Shown here piece by piece: positions 6,995 through 15,443 of a stretch of DNA of 21,940 nucleotides. The stretch is taken from contig JAQVKJ010000002.1 of the NCBI GenBank assembly GCA_028694715.1, positions 1-21,940 of the forward strand, in the 5' to 3' direction. Position 1 is the first letter of the stretch, and each line of letters starts with the position of its first letter. Source of the DNA: Weeksellaceae bacterium (GTDB lineage Bacteria > Bacteroidota > Bacteroidia > Flavobacteriales > Weeksellaceae). The notes under the pieces were generated by a model. The model ran no database searches. It saw only the letters and a program-made list of their open reading frames with translations, and was not told where the DNA came from. Position numbers and translations under genes: made by a program.

Positions 6995-7068
6995 GGCCGC
7001 GTAGTTCAACTGGATAGAATATCAGATTTCGGCTCTGAGGGTTGAGGGTTCGAATCCTTCCGCGGTCA
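6995..7068 (+). tRNA. tRNA-Arg (anticodon TCG)
   Basis: A 74-base cloverleaf. Acceptor GGCCGCG (6995-7001) pairs with CGCGGTC (7061-7067) with one G-U pair, and A at 7068 is the discriminator. The D-arm GTTC/GAAT includes a G-U pair. The anticodon stem TCAGA/TCTGA encloses loop TTTCGGC with TCG at 7029-7031, reading CGA. The T-arm is GAGGG/CCTTC with loop TTCGAAT. CCA is not encoded. Confidence 0.92.
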
Positions 7069-7076
7069 CAAAGTAA

Positions 7077-7115
7077 AAAGCCAATTATTTATTTTCGAGT
7101 GATTGGCTTTGTTTG
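7077..7115. terminator. Bidirectional terminator (tRNA-Arg / A2M gene)
   Basis: AAAGCCAAT (7077-7085) pairs with ATTGGCTTT (7102-7110). On the plus strand a T-rich tail (GTTTGTTTTC) follows, and on the minus strand the arm continues into TTTTTAC. It lies between the tRNA and the stop of the convergent alpha-2-macroglobulin gene and can serve both. Confidence 0.75.
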
Positions 7116-7131
7116 TTTTCTCGATTTTTCA

Positions 7132-10100
7132 TTAAGGTTCAATCTCTACTTTCAAACCTTCGTTCCAGTTTTTAAATTCCTCGGTATAATACAAATAGGT
7201 TAAAGAAGCCACGTCGGTGTAATTGCCCGAAACCTCCGCTTTGAAAACGAGTTCTACGGTTTTGGTTTCATTGGGATCCAAATATCTCCAGTAAAGTACC
7301 AAGAAATTATCTTCCAATTCGTAATAAGAAACTTTTTCATTTTCAATCATCTCTTTCAGCAATTTGGGTTCAACCGAAAGCCCTCCGGGGATTCCTATTT
7401 TCGCAATGGTCATCGGGAGTTCTTCTGTACTCAGATTTTTGACCTGAATATTCATTCTGCCGGTGTCCCCTACTTTCATTTGGCTTTTGGACAGCGAGGT
7501 TCTCAGACTGACTTTGACATCCTTGCTGTTGTCGGGCAGTGAACTTCGGTACCAATAACTGAAATCAATAAAACTCAGCTGGGATGAGGCCACTTCCATC
7601 TCGACTTCATTTACTCCGGGAGCTAAATATTTCAGTACATTGATCTCATATTTATTTTTCTTCTCTTTCTCGCCTTGTTCCAAATATTCGGTCATGGGTT
7701 TGTCAATTACTGTTGTTCCGTTGATTTTCAAAAAGACTTTGTTTCCGTCTTTGGAAGCGGTTTGATTGTATAATTTATTGTACTGGTAAATGGATTTCAA
7801 AGCAAGTCCTGTTGCCTGAGTCGAACCGAAATAGCCTTTGCTGCCCGAACTGATAATCTCTTTCATCACCTGGTTCAATTCCGTTGAAAGCGAATTTGAT
7901 TTCATCAATGCCTGAGCATACAAAGCGAGAATTTCTGTTCTCAATGATTTTTTACCCGAATAAGTAATCGAACCCTGTGCTGAGACATTTTCAATCCCTT
8001 TTCCAAATACGCCTGACTTCATGATGTCCATCAAACGATTAAAATCCTCTGTTTTTCCAAGCTGATACGCTGTCAAGGCAGTCAGCACCGTACGGTACAA
8101 ATCTCTTGAAAGTTTCACTTCTTCCAATGCAGTTTTGTACTGAAATTCAATGTCCTTCACTCCGGCAAAACTCAATGCATAATTGGTGTATGCATTGGTA
8201 ATAAGATATCTTTCTTTGGTGATTTTCTGATATTTTCTTTCCTGCTCATAACCGCCGATACTGTCTTTTCTTGAAATCAACCAGTCTCGGGTTCGGTTCA
8301 GCATTTTTTCATCTACTTTCAGATACTCTTTCATTTCGGTATATTGAATCAAACCAAAAGCAGTCAGATAAACACTCGCCGGTCGATGTCCAAACCATTC
8401 AAAACCGCCACCTCGCACTTCATAAGCCGTCATTTTCCGATAACCTGAATTCATATACCTTTTGGCCTTTTTTTCCAACTCCTGGTTTTCTTCGGATTTC
8501 TCAGCAGAGTCTAATAATTTCAAAGCATAAATGTTCGGATAAACCGAAGAGGTCAATTGTTCAAAACAACCATGAGGCTGTCTTATAATTCTTTCCATTC
8601 CGCTCAAAACAGGTTCCAGCGGATTTAAGTAAATCGTGAAGATCGCCGATTCACTTCCCGGAATTATATGCTTTGAATTAAAATTAATCTGAGCTTTCTC
8701 AATGCTTGATTGTTCCACAGCAAAAGGAAATCCTCTGCCAAACAATTCCAAATCCTTAGTTACCGACTGTCTGAATTCGTTGGTCAGCAAATTGACCCTG
8801 AATTTATATTTTCCTTCTGAATTATTTTCAACCAAAATGGGTGCATGGAAAGATTGAATTTCATCCGATTTCAAAAACCAATCATATTTATGGTCTTTCA
8901 GGGTTATAGCTCCTGGCAAATCAAAACTCATATTAGCGACTAAGTTTTCAAGGCTGTTATTTTTAATCCAAACCGGCATTTGAATTTCATCACCTTCGGT
9001 TGCATACAACGGAAATTTAGTTTCCAATTCAATTTCATCCTGAGTGGAATAGGTTTTTTCAAACCGTCCGATTGAGCCCAATCCATCGAAACCTTCTACT
9101 ATGATTCTGAAAACCGTGCTTTCATCTGAATTATAAAAATGAAATTCCGCCTTGCCTTCTTCATCGGTTGTCAAATTATAATTCCAATAAATACTTTGTC
9201 TAAAATCGTTTTTGTCAGGTGTTTTCAGCGATTCATATTTGGGTATATAAAATTCTTTTGCATTATTGTTCTGAAAATAACGCCCCGAATTATAATAAGT
9301 GCGATGTAAATCCTTTTTCTTTCCGATTTTGATATTCAAATTGTTAGGATTTGAAATATTACCTTTTGATGAAATAACAATTACTCCATTGTGTGCTCTC
9401 GAACCATAAAGTGCAGTGGCAGCACTGCCTTTCAGTACCGTTACAGAATTGATTTGAGAAACCGGGAGGTTTTCCCAGCCTGAAGCAGAAACCGGAATAC
9501 CATCAATAACAATCAGCGGATTATTACCCGACAGCCCAGCTGAACCTCTAATGAGTACAGTATTGTCTTCTCCGGGTGGCCCAACGCTGTTTAGACCTGC
9601 GACCTTACCGCTTAACGCCTCCTCCACCGACAAAGTAGAACTGTCTCTAAATTCATTTGAAACCAGTGTAACGCTACCCACACTATTTGCCGTAGGTTCA
9701 TTAACAGAACCCATAAGAGTCACAACTTCCAGTTCCACATTGCCATTGTCCATTTCCCACCAATCATCATCCGTTACACCATCTGAGTCTGATAAACTGC
9801 TTTTGCTTTCTTCTGTTTCTTCTGGATTTTCTTCGGTTTTAATGACCAAGGACTCGGTATTTTCTTGGTACGCAAGATTGGGTTTTCTGGCAATTTCTTT
9901 GGTTTTTTCTTTTTTGAATCTGTCAAAATCAATTAACACTTCTTCGCCCGGCCGGATTTCAGCAAAAACAACAGCATAATCCACCGGATGAGGAAGTTCA
10001 AAACTGAATCTCCCCTCATTATTGGAACTTTCCAAATAGATGTATCCATCGTAAATCAGATACAGATTTGTCTGAAAAGCTTCTTTATTGTATTTTCTTT

Positions 10101-11748
10101 TTATTTTGTAAATTGTTCCTTCAATTTTATATAGATTTTCAGCCGGATATTTGATTTTAACAGTGTCATCCCCAAATATTTTTTCCCAATTGTAGAAACG
10201 CCAGCCTTGTGTCATCAACAGTAAATCCAATGCCTGATGCCTTTTATCTTCTTTGGGATTGAAGTAAAATTCAGGCTCATAAATTTCTCCGGTCAATTCA
10301 CTTCCTGCCAAAAGCCAGGAATTGATGTTATGTTGTTTATCGTCTATGAGTGAAAGCGTTTTATCATTCAAAACACTCACCGAAAGATTGGCAGAAACCG
10401 GTTTTCCATCCGCAGCAGTTGTAAGTACTTTGGCTTCTGTTTTTTCTCTTGTATTGTATATTTCCTTGTCGGTTTCAATTTTAATTTTCAATCCTTTGTC
10501 CTGTTTGTTAAAAAACAATCTTTCAGCCATAGGAATCTCACCATCAAATAGCGTAAATTGAAGAATTCCCATTGGCAAATCTTTTGTCGGAATCACAAAT
10601 TCAGTTTTTCCATCATTCAATGAAAAACCATAGTCAGCATGAATGGTAGAAATACTTTTAATTACAAAATTTAATTTCTGATGTTTTACAGAATAAATCA
10701 CCGCTTTGATTTCGTCATCATTTATTCTCAGGATTTCTAATGAAGCCGTTCTGTCTTTTGCAGCCGGAAGTTCAATCAATTCCTCAGAAACAAAAGGTGA
10801 AGTGATTTTTGCGAAATATTTTTTTTCAGCTTCCATCATGATTTCCACACTGCCCAATCCCTGATGAAAAGATTCAAAATCAGCGACTTCATTCCCATTT
10901 TGATCAATAATAATTCCCTTAACATCTGCCGGATTTCCGTATTTATTCAATGCTTTGAAAGCAATTTTGTGTGGGTATCCAATGATTGAATAACCGCCTT
11001 CGGGCATAAACTGTAAATCAATGTTGTTTAACAGAATTGGGATGGTTCTGGAAATGGATTCCGTATTGCTTTCGTATTCAAATTTCACATTCAGCGAGCC
11101 GTCCGCACCTGAAAGTTTTTGTGGTAATTTGAAATGAATTTTATAACTACCATCTTCATCAGTGACGGCGGTTTGTTTGACGATGGTTTGCCCGTCAATG
11201 TCCGCTTCATATTCAAATTCGAGATTTTTAATGGCAATATCCTGTAAATTACGGACAGTAATTTTTGCTGAAACTTCATCCCCTTTGCCATAAGCTTCTT
11301 TTTCAATTTCGAGTTTCATCAAAAGCCTTGGTGCAATAAATCTTTGAATCGTAATTTCTTTCTCAAAAATATCCGAATCGGTGTTTTTCTGCCACAGTGT
11401 ATAGGCCCTCAGTTTGTACAAACCGCCATTGGAATCCTCTGCTATGTCATAACTCCCAGATGCCCTGCCTTTGTCAATCAGATAAGCCAGATGCTTCACC
11501 ACACTACCAGATGGATCAATCACATCCACATAAAGTACGGCACTCTGTTTACTGATTTGTTGTTCTGCGTTGGTCACATAAGCTTTAAAATAAATCGTTT
11601 CTCCGGGTTGATAAAGTGTGGAATTGGTGTGAATATACACTTTTTCCACAGGAAGAATTTCTGAAAACTCATTGGATTTCTGATGAATAAAACTTTGAGC
11701 AAAATTCAGAATCGGGAGTATCAAAAGAAAGGAAATTATTTTTTTCAT
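7132..11748 (-). CDS. Alpha-2-macroglobulin-like protein with SusC-type plug domain
   Basis: Giant exported protein of 1538 residues. Signal peptide MKKIISFLLILPILNFAQ has no lipobox, so a periplasmic location is likely. Domains in order: MG2-like (from VYIHTN...YQPGETIYFKAYV, about 37), a PEGG-containing macroglobulin domain (249-252), a carboxypeptidase-regulatory-like segment (about 540-610), and a TonB-receptor plug (about 670-795). The plug shows EALSGKVAGL, LIRG, NPLIVIDGIPVS (Asp749) and ATALYGSRAHNGVIVISSKG (Tyr781). Next is the A2M/MG7 domain (YWNYNLTTDEEGKA, Trp855). The thioester motif GCFEQ follows (Cys1061-Gln1064), then an alpha-helical thioester domain and terminal beta domains. 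Family members trap proteases through the thioester; a plug domain normally closes an outer-membrane TonB receptor barrel. ATG 11748 is chosen over the adjacent TTG 11751. It starts three bases after the plugless barrel gene and is co-transcribed with it. Confidence 0.9.
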   Translation of the reverse strand: MKKIISFLLILPILNFAQSFIHQKSNEFSEILPVEKVYIHTNSTLYQPGETIYFKAYVTNAEQQISKQSAVLYVDVIDPSGSVVKHLAYLIDKGRASGSYDIAEDSNGGLYKLRAYTLWQKNTDSDIFEKEITIQRFIAPRLLMKLEIEKEAYGKGDEVSAKITVRNLQDIAIKNLEFEYEADIDGQTIVKQTAVTDEDGSYKIHFKLPQKLSGADGSLNVKFEYESNTESISRTIPILLNNIDLQFMPEGGYSIIGYPHKIAFKALNKYGNPADVKGIIIDQNGNEVADFESFHQGLGSVEIMMEAEKKYFAKITSPFVSEELIELPAAKDRTASLEILRINDDEIKAVIYSVKHQKLNFVIKSISTIHADYGFSLNDGKTEFVIPTKDLPMGILQFTLFDGEIPMAERLFFNKQDKGLKIKIETDKEIYNTREKTEAKVLTTAADGKPVSANLSVSVLNDKTLSLIDDKQHNINSWLLAGSELTGEIYEPEFYFNPKEDKRHQALDLLLMTQGWRFYNWEKIFGDDTVKIKYPAENLYKIEGTIYKIKRKYNKEAFQTNLYLIYDGYIYLESSNNEGRFSFELPHPVDYAVVFAEIRPGEEVLIDFDRFKKEKTKEIARKPNLAYQENTESLVIKTEENPEETEESKSSLSDSDGVTDDDWWEMDNGNVELEVVTLMGSVNEPTANSVGSVTLVSNEFRDSSTLSVEEALSGKVAGLNSVGPPGEDNTVLIRGSAGLSGNNPLIVIDGIPVSASGWENLPVSQINSVTVLKGSAATALYGSRAHNGVIVISSKGNISNPNNLNIKIGKKKDLHRTYYNSGRYFQNNNAKEFYIPKYESLKTPDKNDFRQSIYWNYNLTTDEEGKAEFHFYNSDESTVFRIIVEGFDGLGSIGRFEKTYSTQDEIELETKFPLYATEGDEIQMPVWIKNNSLENLVANMSFDLPGAITLKDHKYDWFLKSDEIQSFHAPILVENNSEGKYKFRVNLLTNEFRQSVTKDLELFGRGFPFAVEQSSIEKAQINFNSKHIIPGSESAIFTIYLNPLEPVLSGMERIIRQPHGCFEQLTSSVYPNIYALKLLDSAEKSEENQELEKKAKRYMNSGYRKMTAYEVRGGGFEWFGHRPASVYLTAFGLIQYTEMKEYLKVDEKMLNRTRDWLISRKDSIGGYEQERKYQKITKERYLITNAYTNYALSFAGVKDIEFQYKTALEEVKLSRDLYRTVLTALTAYQLGKTEDFNRLMDIMKSGVFGKGIENVSAQGSITYSGKKSLRTEILALYAQALMKSNSLSTELNQVMKEIISSGSKGYFGSTQATGLALKSIYQYNKLYNQTASKDGNKVFLKINGTTVIDKPMTEYLEQGEKEKKNKYEINVLKYLAPGVNEVEMEVASSQLSFIDFSYWYRSSLPDNSKDVKVSLRTSLSKSQMKVGDTGRMNIQVKNLSTEELPMTIAKIGIPGGLSVEPKLLKEMIENEKVSYYELEDNFLVLYWRYLDPNETKTVELVFKAEVSGNYTDVASLTYLYYTEEFKNWNEGLKVEIEP

Positions 11749-11751
11749 CAA

Positions 11752-14481
11752 TCAGAATTTTAAGTTTAAAGAAATTCCATATACCCGTGTCAAAGGAAAA
11801 TTATAATAATCCAATCCAATTCCGGTAGGATTTCCAAGCAGTCCGTTTCCAGGAAAAACACCTGAATACTTGGAAGATACCCATAAATTCCGGGCAAAAA
11901 CACCAATAGAAAATTGAGTTACTGCCGAATAATGATACTTTCTGAGCTTGGTTTGATAATTTAAAGAAACTTGCTGCAATCTGATGTATGATGCGCTTTC
12001 CACCGCTTCAGATGCCACACCGGTCAATCCATAACGCACCCAGCGATTTTCAGAAATGTCATAAGCCGGATTTGAAAAATCTATAGGTATGGTATTGGGT
12101 TGACCTGAAGTATTTACACCTTCAAAAACAAAGCCCGTTACATCTCTCAAATCTGCTGATAACATAGACCGTCCGAAAAAATTGAGTGCGTTTTGGGTTC
12201 CATTCCAGATTTGTCCGCCTTTCTGCCATTCAAAATTAAAAGACAATGAAAAATTATGTACTTTAATGCTGTTGAACCAGTTCATTGTAAAATCCGGATT
12301 GGGGTCTGCAATGACTTTCAGATTGTTGTCAACCAAAGGGAATCCATCATCTCCAATTAGGATTTGTCCATTTTCATTTCTCAGATAATCACTGCCGACG
12401 ATGACACCGACCGGCTGAGCTTCAATATAATTTTTGGATATTTCGTTAAAACCAAAAAATGGAACTCGGCTTTGGTCGTTCAGAATTTTATCTGTTTTGC
12501 TCTTGTAAAAATGGAAATTCAAATTAAAATCCCAGTTAAAATTATTTGACCTAAGAAACCAATAAGCTTTGGTAAGTGTAATATCAAATCCCTGCTGATG
12601 ATAGTCTGCCACATTTTCCCAAACAAATTCGTCGCTCTTGAATACCGGTGCAAAGGCATTGTTTACTTTTTCATAGAAATAAGCAAATCTTAGAGAAAAA
12701 ATGCCATGTACTCCAGCATTCAAAGCCACTTCCGTATTTTTGCTCTCACGCATATTTTTAAGGTTTTTGTTCAGTAGCAATTCGTAGGGCTCGGCATAAA
12801 CCGTAAAGTTGCTCAAATCCTGATTGAGTGAATTGAAGTTCAGATTTCGGCTCAGCAAATCCGGCTCGCTGAAATTCATTTCATTGTTCAATTCAAAAGA
12901 TAAATCCAAATCGCCCAACACATAGTTTTCTAATTCCAACAAAAGTCGATTGTTCATCTGGTAGGAAAATGACTGCTGATTGGTGTTCGTATAAATCAAT
13001 GACTGTGTGAGGTTATCTGTCAGCGCCAATGCATCCAGATCTGCTTTGTATTCGATTCTTCCGCTCAGCACCGAAGTATATCGCTGCTTTTTGAAATCGT
13101 ACATTTTGGTGGATTGTCCACCGGAAGGAAAGTTTTCAGGTGAGGTATAACCAAAAAATCTGGTTTTGTCCAAACGAATGGATTCAAGTTGATGAACCCA
13201 GTCAAAAAAGATTCGATAAGGGCGTTTGTAATTGTTCAGTTCGGCATGCAATTTCATATTTAGGAAATGTTGACTGAAATATCTTTCAAAAAACTCAGGA
13301 TCCGTTACTTGCACCATCATTGGAATTTGTCCGTAGTTGAAATTTTGTTTAAAATAATTGTAAGACAGATTCCCGCCTATGGTCCAGTTGTCCAGTCCGA
13401 TTGAATAATCAGTTCCCACATTGATTTGGGATTCTTTTCTGAGATCGCGGTTGTATTTGAGCAGAAATTCGGGATTGTTATACATTTGATAAGCCGTATT
13501 TTGTCCATCGTTGTCCAAGAGTTGTGAAGTATCAAAATGAAAAGGAGAATTCCACGCAGCATACAAAACATTCATATAATTGTTGCCAGCCAACGGCATT
13601 TCATCCTTGCTCAATGTGAATGAAGCATTGGTTTTCATTACACCACCCCAGACCGGAAAATTGTAATTGAATTTGAAATGATTTGTATTTGATTTAATGG
13701 GACTCATTAAACCTTCCTCGTATTGATTAAGATAATTGAAATTGAAAAAATTACTTCCCTTCTCAAAAGCTGCGTTCAATCCAGTTTTGAAACTATTTCC
13801 TTTCTGAAAAATCCGATTGGGATTGAAATTTGTCAATCCGTTCAGCGAAGAAATATCGGGCCCCCAGCTAAAGGGTTCGGGCGGACCGAAATGAGTATAA
13901 ACACCGTTGTCCGGCCGTCCCTGCACATAGCGATTATGGAGTTCAGGTGTTTTTAGATGTTCAGAGAGCGAATAGGAAAAATTCAGGTCAAAACCGAGTT
14001 TTCCTTTTACAATTTCATAGTCCATAAGCAAGCGTGCGGAGTCTTCAACGATTTCCACAATGGCTGGGACATTGGTTTTCATCAGCGACTCATTTTCAAG
14101 CGGGTAAGTTTCAGACAATGCAGTATCGACTTTTTGATTTTGCCATTTCAGTTCGTTTTTGATTCTTTCAATTCTAATCAATGTGGCTGTGCCGTCGAAT
14201 GGATCTTCGTGGTATTCATAATAATTGAGGACATTGGGAATTGAGTCATATTTAATTTCTACAGAAATCAATTCATTGTTGTATAACGAGATTCTGTATT
14301 TTCCCCAACGGTCAGAAGTAGTACAATTATACCTCCAGAAATCGGATTTATACACTTTACAAACAATTGCATTATTGACGGGATTACCGATGCTGTCCAA
14401 CACTGTACCCGAATATGGTTTGTGTTGACCAAAAGCATAAGTTCCAAAAAGGATGAAGAAAAATAGTAGAAATGACTTCAC
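11752..14481 (-). CDS. SusC/RagA-like outer-membrane barrel without a plug domain
   Basis: 909-residue outer-membrane protein. It has a signal peptide (MKSFLLFFFILFGTYAFG) and a carboxypeptidase-regulatory-like beta domain at about 20-100 (YSGTVLDSIGNPVNNAIV). After a short linker a long beta-rich region runs from about 155 to the C-terminal Phe (SLNLKF), the usual BAM insertion signal. SusC barrel signatures are clear: GVIVGSDYLRNENGQIL, IADPNPDFTMNW (Asp726), WQKGGQIWNG, ASYIRLQQVSLNY, and a C-terminal NPTGIGLDYYNFPLTRVYGI. No plug motifs (xxVIDGxP, LKGxxATALYGSR) are present. The protein passes from the linker straight to sequence that normally follows the plug, and it is about 100 residues shorter than typical SusC. 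The missing plug occurs in the protein encoded three bases downstream. No SusD-like partner is seen. GTG at 14481 is the only suitable start. Confidence 0.88.
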   Translation of the reverse strand: MKSFLLFFFILFGTYAFGQHKPYSGTVLDSIGNPVNNAIVCKVYKSDFWRYNCTTSDRWGKYRISLYNNELISVEIKYDSIPNVLNYYEYHEDPFDGTATLIRIERIKNELKWQNQKVDTALSETYPLENESLMKTNVPAIVEIVEDSARLLMDYEIVKGKLGFDLNFSYSLSEHLKTPELHNRYVQGRPDNGVYTHFGPPEPFSWGPDISSLNGLTNFNPNRIFQKGNSFKTGLNAAFEKGSNFFNFNYLNQYEEGLMSPIKSNTNHFKFNYNFPVWGGVMKTNASFTLSKDEMPLAGNNYMNVLYAAWNSPFHFDTSQLLDNDGQNTAYQMYNNPEFLLKYNRDLRKESQINVGTDYSIGLDNWTIGGNLSYNYFKQNFNYGQIPMMVQVTDPEFFERYFSQHFLNMKLHAELNNYKRPYRIFFDWVHQLESIRLDKTRFFGYTSPENFPSGGQSTKMYDFKKQRYTSVLSGRIEYKADLDALALTDNLTQSLIYTNTNQQSFSYQMNNRLLLELENYVLGDLDLSFELNNEMNFSEPDLLSRNLNFNSLNQDLSNFTVYAEPYELLLNKNLKNMRESKNTEVALNAGVHGIFSLRFAYFYEKVNNAFAPVFKSDEFVWENVADYHQQGFDITLTKAYWFLRSNNFNWDFNLNFHFYKSKTDKILNDQSRVPFFGFNEISKNYIEAQPVGVIVGSDYLRNENGQILIGDDGFPLVDNNLKVIADPNPDFTMNWFNSIKVHNFSLSFNFEWQKGGQIWNGTQNALNFFGRSMLSADLRDVTGFVFEGVNTSGQPNTIPIDFSNPAYDISENRWVRYGLTGVASEAVESASYIRLQQVSLNYQTKLRKYHYSAVTQFSIGVFARNLWVSSKYSGVFPGNGLLGNPTGIGLDYYNFPLTRVYGISLNLKF

Positions 14482-14501
14482 AAGCTTGCTTTTAATTCCG
14501 C

Positions 14502-14531
14502 TAAAGTTAACAATTAAATCAAATGATTCAA
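14502..14531 (-). promoter_or_regulatory. Putative promoter of the barrel/A2M operon
   Basis: On the minus strand, TTG (14531-14529) is followed after 19 bases by TAACTTTA (14509-14502), seven of eight positions of TAnnTTTG. Transcription would start about 15 bases before the GTG start. Confidence 0.4.
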
Positions 14532-14598
14532 GTTTTCTGAGGTTGAATACTGTTCAGTAGAAAAAGAGAATGGTAAATATAATCTCAATCCATTCACA

Positions 14599-14633
14599 TT
14601 GCTACAAGTGTAGAAAAAAATCAATTATCTTTG
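14599..14633 (+). promoter_or_regulatory. Promoter of the propeller-like/deoxynucleoside kinase operon
   Basis: TATCTTTG (14626-14633) matches TAnnTTTG exactly and ends nine bases before the ATG at 14642. TTG at 14599-14601 is a possible -33 element, though the spacing of 24 is long. The transcript would be leaderless or nearly so. Confidence 0.55.
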
Positions 14634-14641
14634 AAAACAGA

Positions 14642-15442
14642 ATGAAGAGTTTTTTACGGATATTGATTTGTGTTGTGGTTCTCGATTTTGGTTTGGCACA
14701 GGAACTCGTTACGGTGGATTCCATACGATTGGAAACCGATGGTCAAATCACTGATTTCGGTACTGATGATTTCAACAATATTTATTTTATAAAAAATTCG
14801 ACGGAATTGAATAAAATTGATTTCAAAACCCGAGAAATCAAACGATTTTCTAACCGGAATATTCTTGAAAATCTCAATACACAGAACATGCTTCAGTTGA
14901 CGCTTACTTCTGGTTTTTTCAATCTGCTGATCTTGGACAATCAACTCAATCCCATACAGGATCCGATTGATTTGAATTCGAATTCCGACTTTTCTCCCAC
15001 ACTGACTGCGCTGGTGGACAACAATTATATTTGGGGATACGATCAAGCACTTCAAAGGCTGGTGCTCTGGAATTACAGAGAAAATAAAATCATGCGACAG
15101 TCAACGATACTGAATGACAGAAATTCGTCTGAATTCTTTTCGGAGCTGGTTTATTATTCCAACAAAATCTATTTGGTGGGTACCGATAGAATACTTCGAT
15201 TGGACGAATTTGCAGGTTTGGAAAAAGTAGTTAGTTTGGGAGAGCACCATCAGGTAGAGGTCCTAGGCGGTCATGTTTATTACGCTAAAGACGAACGAAT
15301 TTATCGCTTGGACATGTCAAATGGGCAATCAGTGGAAGTGGCTTTGGTTGAAGGTTTGGATTTTTTTTCATTAAATAAGTCTTATCTTTTTGTGTTAAAG
15401 GATAAGGTTGTATATCTTTACGATTCTCAAATTATTTTTTAA
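14642..15442 (+). CDS. Exported beta-propeller-like protein, function unknown
   Basis: 266 residues. I chose the ATG at 14642 because it begins a clear signal peptide (MKSFLRILICVVVLDFGLAQ) right behind a promoter element; an in-frame ATG at 14570 lies upstream of that promoter. The mature part is all-beta in character, with repeated blade-like strands such as DFNNIYFIKN, NYIWGYDQALQRLVLWNY, NKIYLVGTDRILRLD, GHVYYAKDERIYRLD and YLFVLKDKVVYLYD, consistent with a small propeller of five or so blades. No catalytic residues or lipobox are apparent. It ends one base before the deoxynucleoside kinase gene and is surely co-transcribed with it, although a periplasmic or outer-membrane protein and a cytosolic kinase have no obvious shared task. 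I do not recognise a named family. Confidence 0.8.
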   Translation: MKSFLRILICVVVLDFGLAQELVTVDSIRLETDGQITDFGTDDFNNIYFIKNSTELNKIDFKTREIKRFSNRNILENLNTQNMLQLTLTSGFFNLLILDNQLNPIQDPIDLNSNSDFSPTLTALVDNNYIWGYDQALQRLVLWNYRENKIMRQSTILNDRNSSEFFSELVYYSNKIYLVGTDRILRLDEFAGLEKVVSLGEHHQVEVLGGHVYYAKDERIYRLDMSNGQSVEVALVEGLDFFSLNKSYLFVLKDKVVYLYDSQIIF

Positions 15443-15443
15443 A

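Noticed and set aside
197..7068. Genomic island bounded by the two tRNA genes
   Set aside because: No integrase, no direct repeat of a tRNA 3' end and no composition shift were found between tRNA-His and tRNA-Arg.
9551..9979. 142-residue plus-strand ORF inside the A2M gene
   Set aside because: It is antisense to the plug-coding region; its Ser/Leu-rich, low-complexity product is typical of a shadow frame.
11752..14481. Ordinary SusC/SusD polysaccharide utilisation locus
   Set aside because: No SusD lipoprotein, glycoside hydrolase or SusR/ECF-anti-sigma partner is adjacent, and the barrel lacks a plug. The neighbour is an A2M-like protein instead.
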